Positions 7,153 through 8,169 of a stretch of 8,169 nt of DNA are shown here, in pieces. The notes beneath the pieces were generated by a model. The model saw only the letters and a list, made by a program, of their open reading frames with translations, searched no databases and had not been told where the DNA came from. Source of the stretch: JBFEUI01 sp041547565 (lineage in GTDB: Bacteria; Pseudomonadota; Gammaproteobacteria; Thiohalomonadales; Thiohalomonadaceae); NCBI GenBank assembly GCA_041547565.1, contig JBFEUI010000113.1:1-8169 (forward strand), given 5' to 3'. The first letter of the stretch is position 1, and every line of letters starts with the position of its first letter. The translations under genes and the position numbers were made by a program.

Positions 7153-7775
7153 ATCTGCACCTTGAGGTTGCCCTGACGCATCTCTTCCAGACGGTTGATC
7201 AGATTCGACGGGCGGGTATGGAAATAGGCGGTCACGCGGCGGGCGAACAGGCCGACGTGGTTGGGGGCGATCTCCTCGGGGCAGCCGGTCATGCACAGGT
7301 TGCACATAATGCACTCGACGAACAGTTTGCCGGCCTCGCGGAATTTACCCTCGCTGGCCAGGGCGACGCCGCGTTCCACGTCGATGCCCTTGGGGCAGGC
7401 GGTGGTGCAGCCGTGGCAGCTGCGGCAGTGGCTGGCCTCGGGGAAGATGTGGTGGAACTCGCCCTGCACGTCCCAGGAGTTCTTGATCTCGCTGAGCTGG
7501 TAGTGGTGGTGCGTGGGGGTGGGGTAGACCAGGAAGATCACCTGTATGCCCTCTTCGATCAGGGTCTGGCAGCCCAGTTCCATGGTCACCTTCGCCTCAC
7601 CGGGGCGGCGCACCATGATCCGGCAGGAACCGCACACCCCCTCCAGGCAGCCGACGCTCTTGACCCGCGGATAACCCGCGTGCCACAGCGCCTGGATCAC
7701 CGAAAGGTTGTTCGGCGCGGTAATCGATTTACCCTCGATAACCAGATTGACCTGATTGTTGCTGTTCTCACTCAT
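7149..7775 (-). CDS. Iron-sulfur subunit of the soluble fumarate reductase-type complex ([2Fe-2S] plus two [4Fe-4S])
   Basis: The 208-residue protein is a ferredoxin-like electron-transfer subunit. An N-terminal plant-type [2Fe-2S] domain has Cys43, Cys48, Cys51 and Cys69 (GCLEGVCGSCRI, then LGCQT). It is followed by two C-x2-C-x2-C-x3-C-P motifs, Cys117-Cys127 (CRSCHGCTTACP) and Cys155-Cys165 (CIMCNLCMTGCP). Classical SdhB/FrdB has a [2Fe-2S], one [4Fe-4S] and a [3Fe-4S] with a wider C-x5-C pattern; here both C-terminal motifs look like regular [4Fe-4S] sites. No transmembrane segment or anchor partner is seen. It is the first gene of the operon; its stop overlaps the flavoprotein start (ATGA). 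An in-frame TAA closes the frame seven codons before the ATG, so the start is firm, though the AAGGA lies rather far (14 bases) upstream. It probably wires the FAD subunit to the NuoF-like subunit. Confidence 0.88.
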   Translation of the reverse strand: MSENSNNQVNLVIEGKSITAPNNLSVIQALWHAGYPRVKSVGCLEGVCGSCRIMVRRPGEAKVTMELGCQTLIEEGIQVIFLVYPTPTHHHYQLSEIKNSWDVQGEFHHIFPEASHCRSCHGCTTACPKGIDVERGVALASEGKFREAGKLFVECIMCNLCMTGCPEEIAPNHVGLFARRVTAYFHTRPSNLINRLEEMRQGNLKVQI

Positions 7776-7840
7776 CTCAGTACCGTGTGTTCCTTATCGG
7801 CGTCAGGGGCCGGCCCGTCTGCCGAAATCCAAGCTGGCAG

Positions 7841-7846
7841 ATTGTA
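7841..7846 (-). promoter_or_regulatory. Candidate -10 element for the iron-sulfur/flavoprotein/NuoF-like operon
   Basis: TACAAT on the minus strand (five of six matches to the consensus) lies about 65 bases before the operon's first ATG. No good -35 box is found 16-18 bases upstream, so an activator or another sigma factor may be needed. The inverted repeat TCTGCC/GGCAGA (7819-7824 and 7837-7842) overlaps its downstream side. Confidence 0.35.
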
Positions 7847-7935
7847 GCGGATTACGCGCCGCTTTTCTCTCCTTTCACATTCGGGTGGAAAAAGGGCACT
7901 ATGGGCAATGGCAGTAAAATCAGTCATGTAGCAAC

Positions 7936-7943
7936 GGAAGGGG
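7936..7943 (+). promoter_or_regulatory. Ribosome binding site of the glucokinase gene
   Basis: GGAAGGGG lies six bases before the GTG at 7950 and decides the start, because an in-frame TAG at 7929-7931 excludes upstream starts. Confidence 0.65.
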
Positions 7944-7949
7944 TGTGCA

Positions 7950-8169
7950 GTGAAACAGGGCGTGAGTCGGGAGAGCTATCCTTTGCTGGTGGGGGATGTG
8001 GGGGGCACCCACAGCCGCTTTGCCGTGGTGCCCGGCCCTGGCGCGGCGGCCGGAGGCTTCAGAACCCTCAAGTGTCGGGACTATGCCGGCCTGGCCGAGG
8101 CGATTGGGGCCTACCTGGCACAGTGTGAGGGGCCGCGACCGCTCGCGGCCGCGGTGGCTGTGGCCACCC
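7950..8169 (+). CDS. glk: Glucokinase (ROK-unrelated, Glk type), N-terminal part; gene runs off the right edge
   Basis: Seventy-three residues are visible, read from the GTG at 7950. The segment PLLVGDVGGTHSRFAVV (about 11-27) contains the phosphate-binding DxGGTxxRFA loop of the bacterial Glk family (hexokinase/actin-like ATPase fold), which phosphorylates glucose to glucose 6-phosphate in the cytoplasm. LAAAVAVAT (about 65-73) fits the next conserved beta strand, which usually continues to proline. GGAAGGGG is six bases upstream, and an in-frame TAG shortly before rules out an earlier start; the GTG at 7962 is a weaker alternative. The gene is divergent from the fumarate reductase-type operon across 174 bases, so the two are not co-transcribed and a functional link is not implied. 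The C-terminal three quarters are outside the window. Confidence 0.82.
   Translation, partial: MKQGVSRESYPLLVGDVGGTHSRFAVVPGPGAAAGGFRTLKCRDYAGLAEAIGAYLAQCEGPRPLAAAVAVAT

Noticed and set aside
7153..7314. Upstream extension of the flavoprotein by 54 residues
   Set aside because: It lies wholly inside the iron-sulfur subunit gene in another frame, and its Arg/Pro-rich translation looks like shadow sequence. The ATG at 7152 in the ATGA overlap is the natural start.
7870..7910. Glucokinase promoter TTCACA with a downstream -10 near CACTAT
   Set aside because: The -35 resembles the consensus, but no acceptable -10 lies 16-18 bases away, so I do not list it as a feature.

Overview
The window looks like a GC-rich gammaproteobacterial chromosome, probably of a sulfur-oxidising or otherwise chemolithoautotrophic lineage. 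This rests on gene content and protein flavour (a two-subunit 2-oxoacid:ferredoxin oxidoreductase, a CbbR-like LysR regulator, a soluble fumarate reductase-type module, intergenic repeats of a kind common in such genomes). No rRNA or other taxonomic marker is present, so the assignment is an inference. No tRNA, rRNA, CRISPR array or transposase gene was seen.

Layout, left to right. Positions 1-2254 (minus strand) hold korB (3' end outside the window) and korA, a 2-oxoacid:ferredoxin oxidoreductase, most likely for 2-oxoglutarate. A divergent AT-rich promoter region (2255-2509) separates korA from a plus-strand LysR-type regulator (2510-3433). Next comes a low-GC islet: a YoeB-type toxin and YefM-type antitoxin on the minus strand (3508-4010), bracketed by two 30-bp direct repeats that differ at one base, with a partial inverted third copy. 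The antitoxin has a textbook YefM operator of two CGTACG palindromes with centres 12 bp apart. Positions 4146-4267 carry two 34-bp REP-like palindromic units. Positions 4268-7775 are a compact minus-strand operon, transcribed in the order iron-sulfur subunit, fumarate reductase/succinate dehydrogenase-type flavoprotein, NuoF-like NADH/FMN subunit. The window ends with the start of a divergently transcribed glucokinase gene on the plus strand.

How the genes may work together. The flavoprotein has the fumarate/succinate active-site residues but lacks the histidine that carries covalent FAD in membrane-bound Sdh/Frd. Its partner has one [2Fe-2S] and two [4Fe-4S] motifs rather than the Sdh/Frd 2Fe-4Fe-3Fe set. 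No membrane anchor gene follows, and a NuoF-like diaphorase gene takes that place. The simplest reading is a soluble NAD(H)-linked fumarate reductase (or succinate-oxidising enzyme running the other way). Next to KorAB it would supply two steps of a reductive, or reversible, TCA cycle. The repeat-flanked toxin-antitoxin cassette, the REP units and the regulator lie between the two metabolic blocks.
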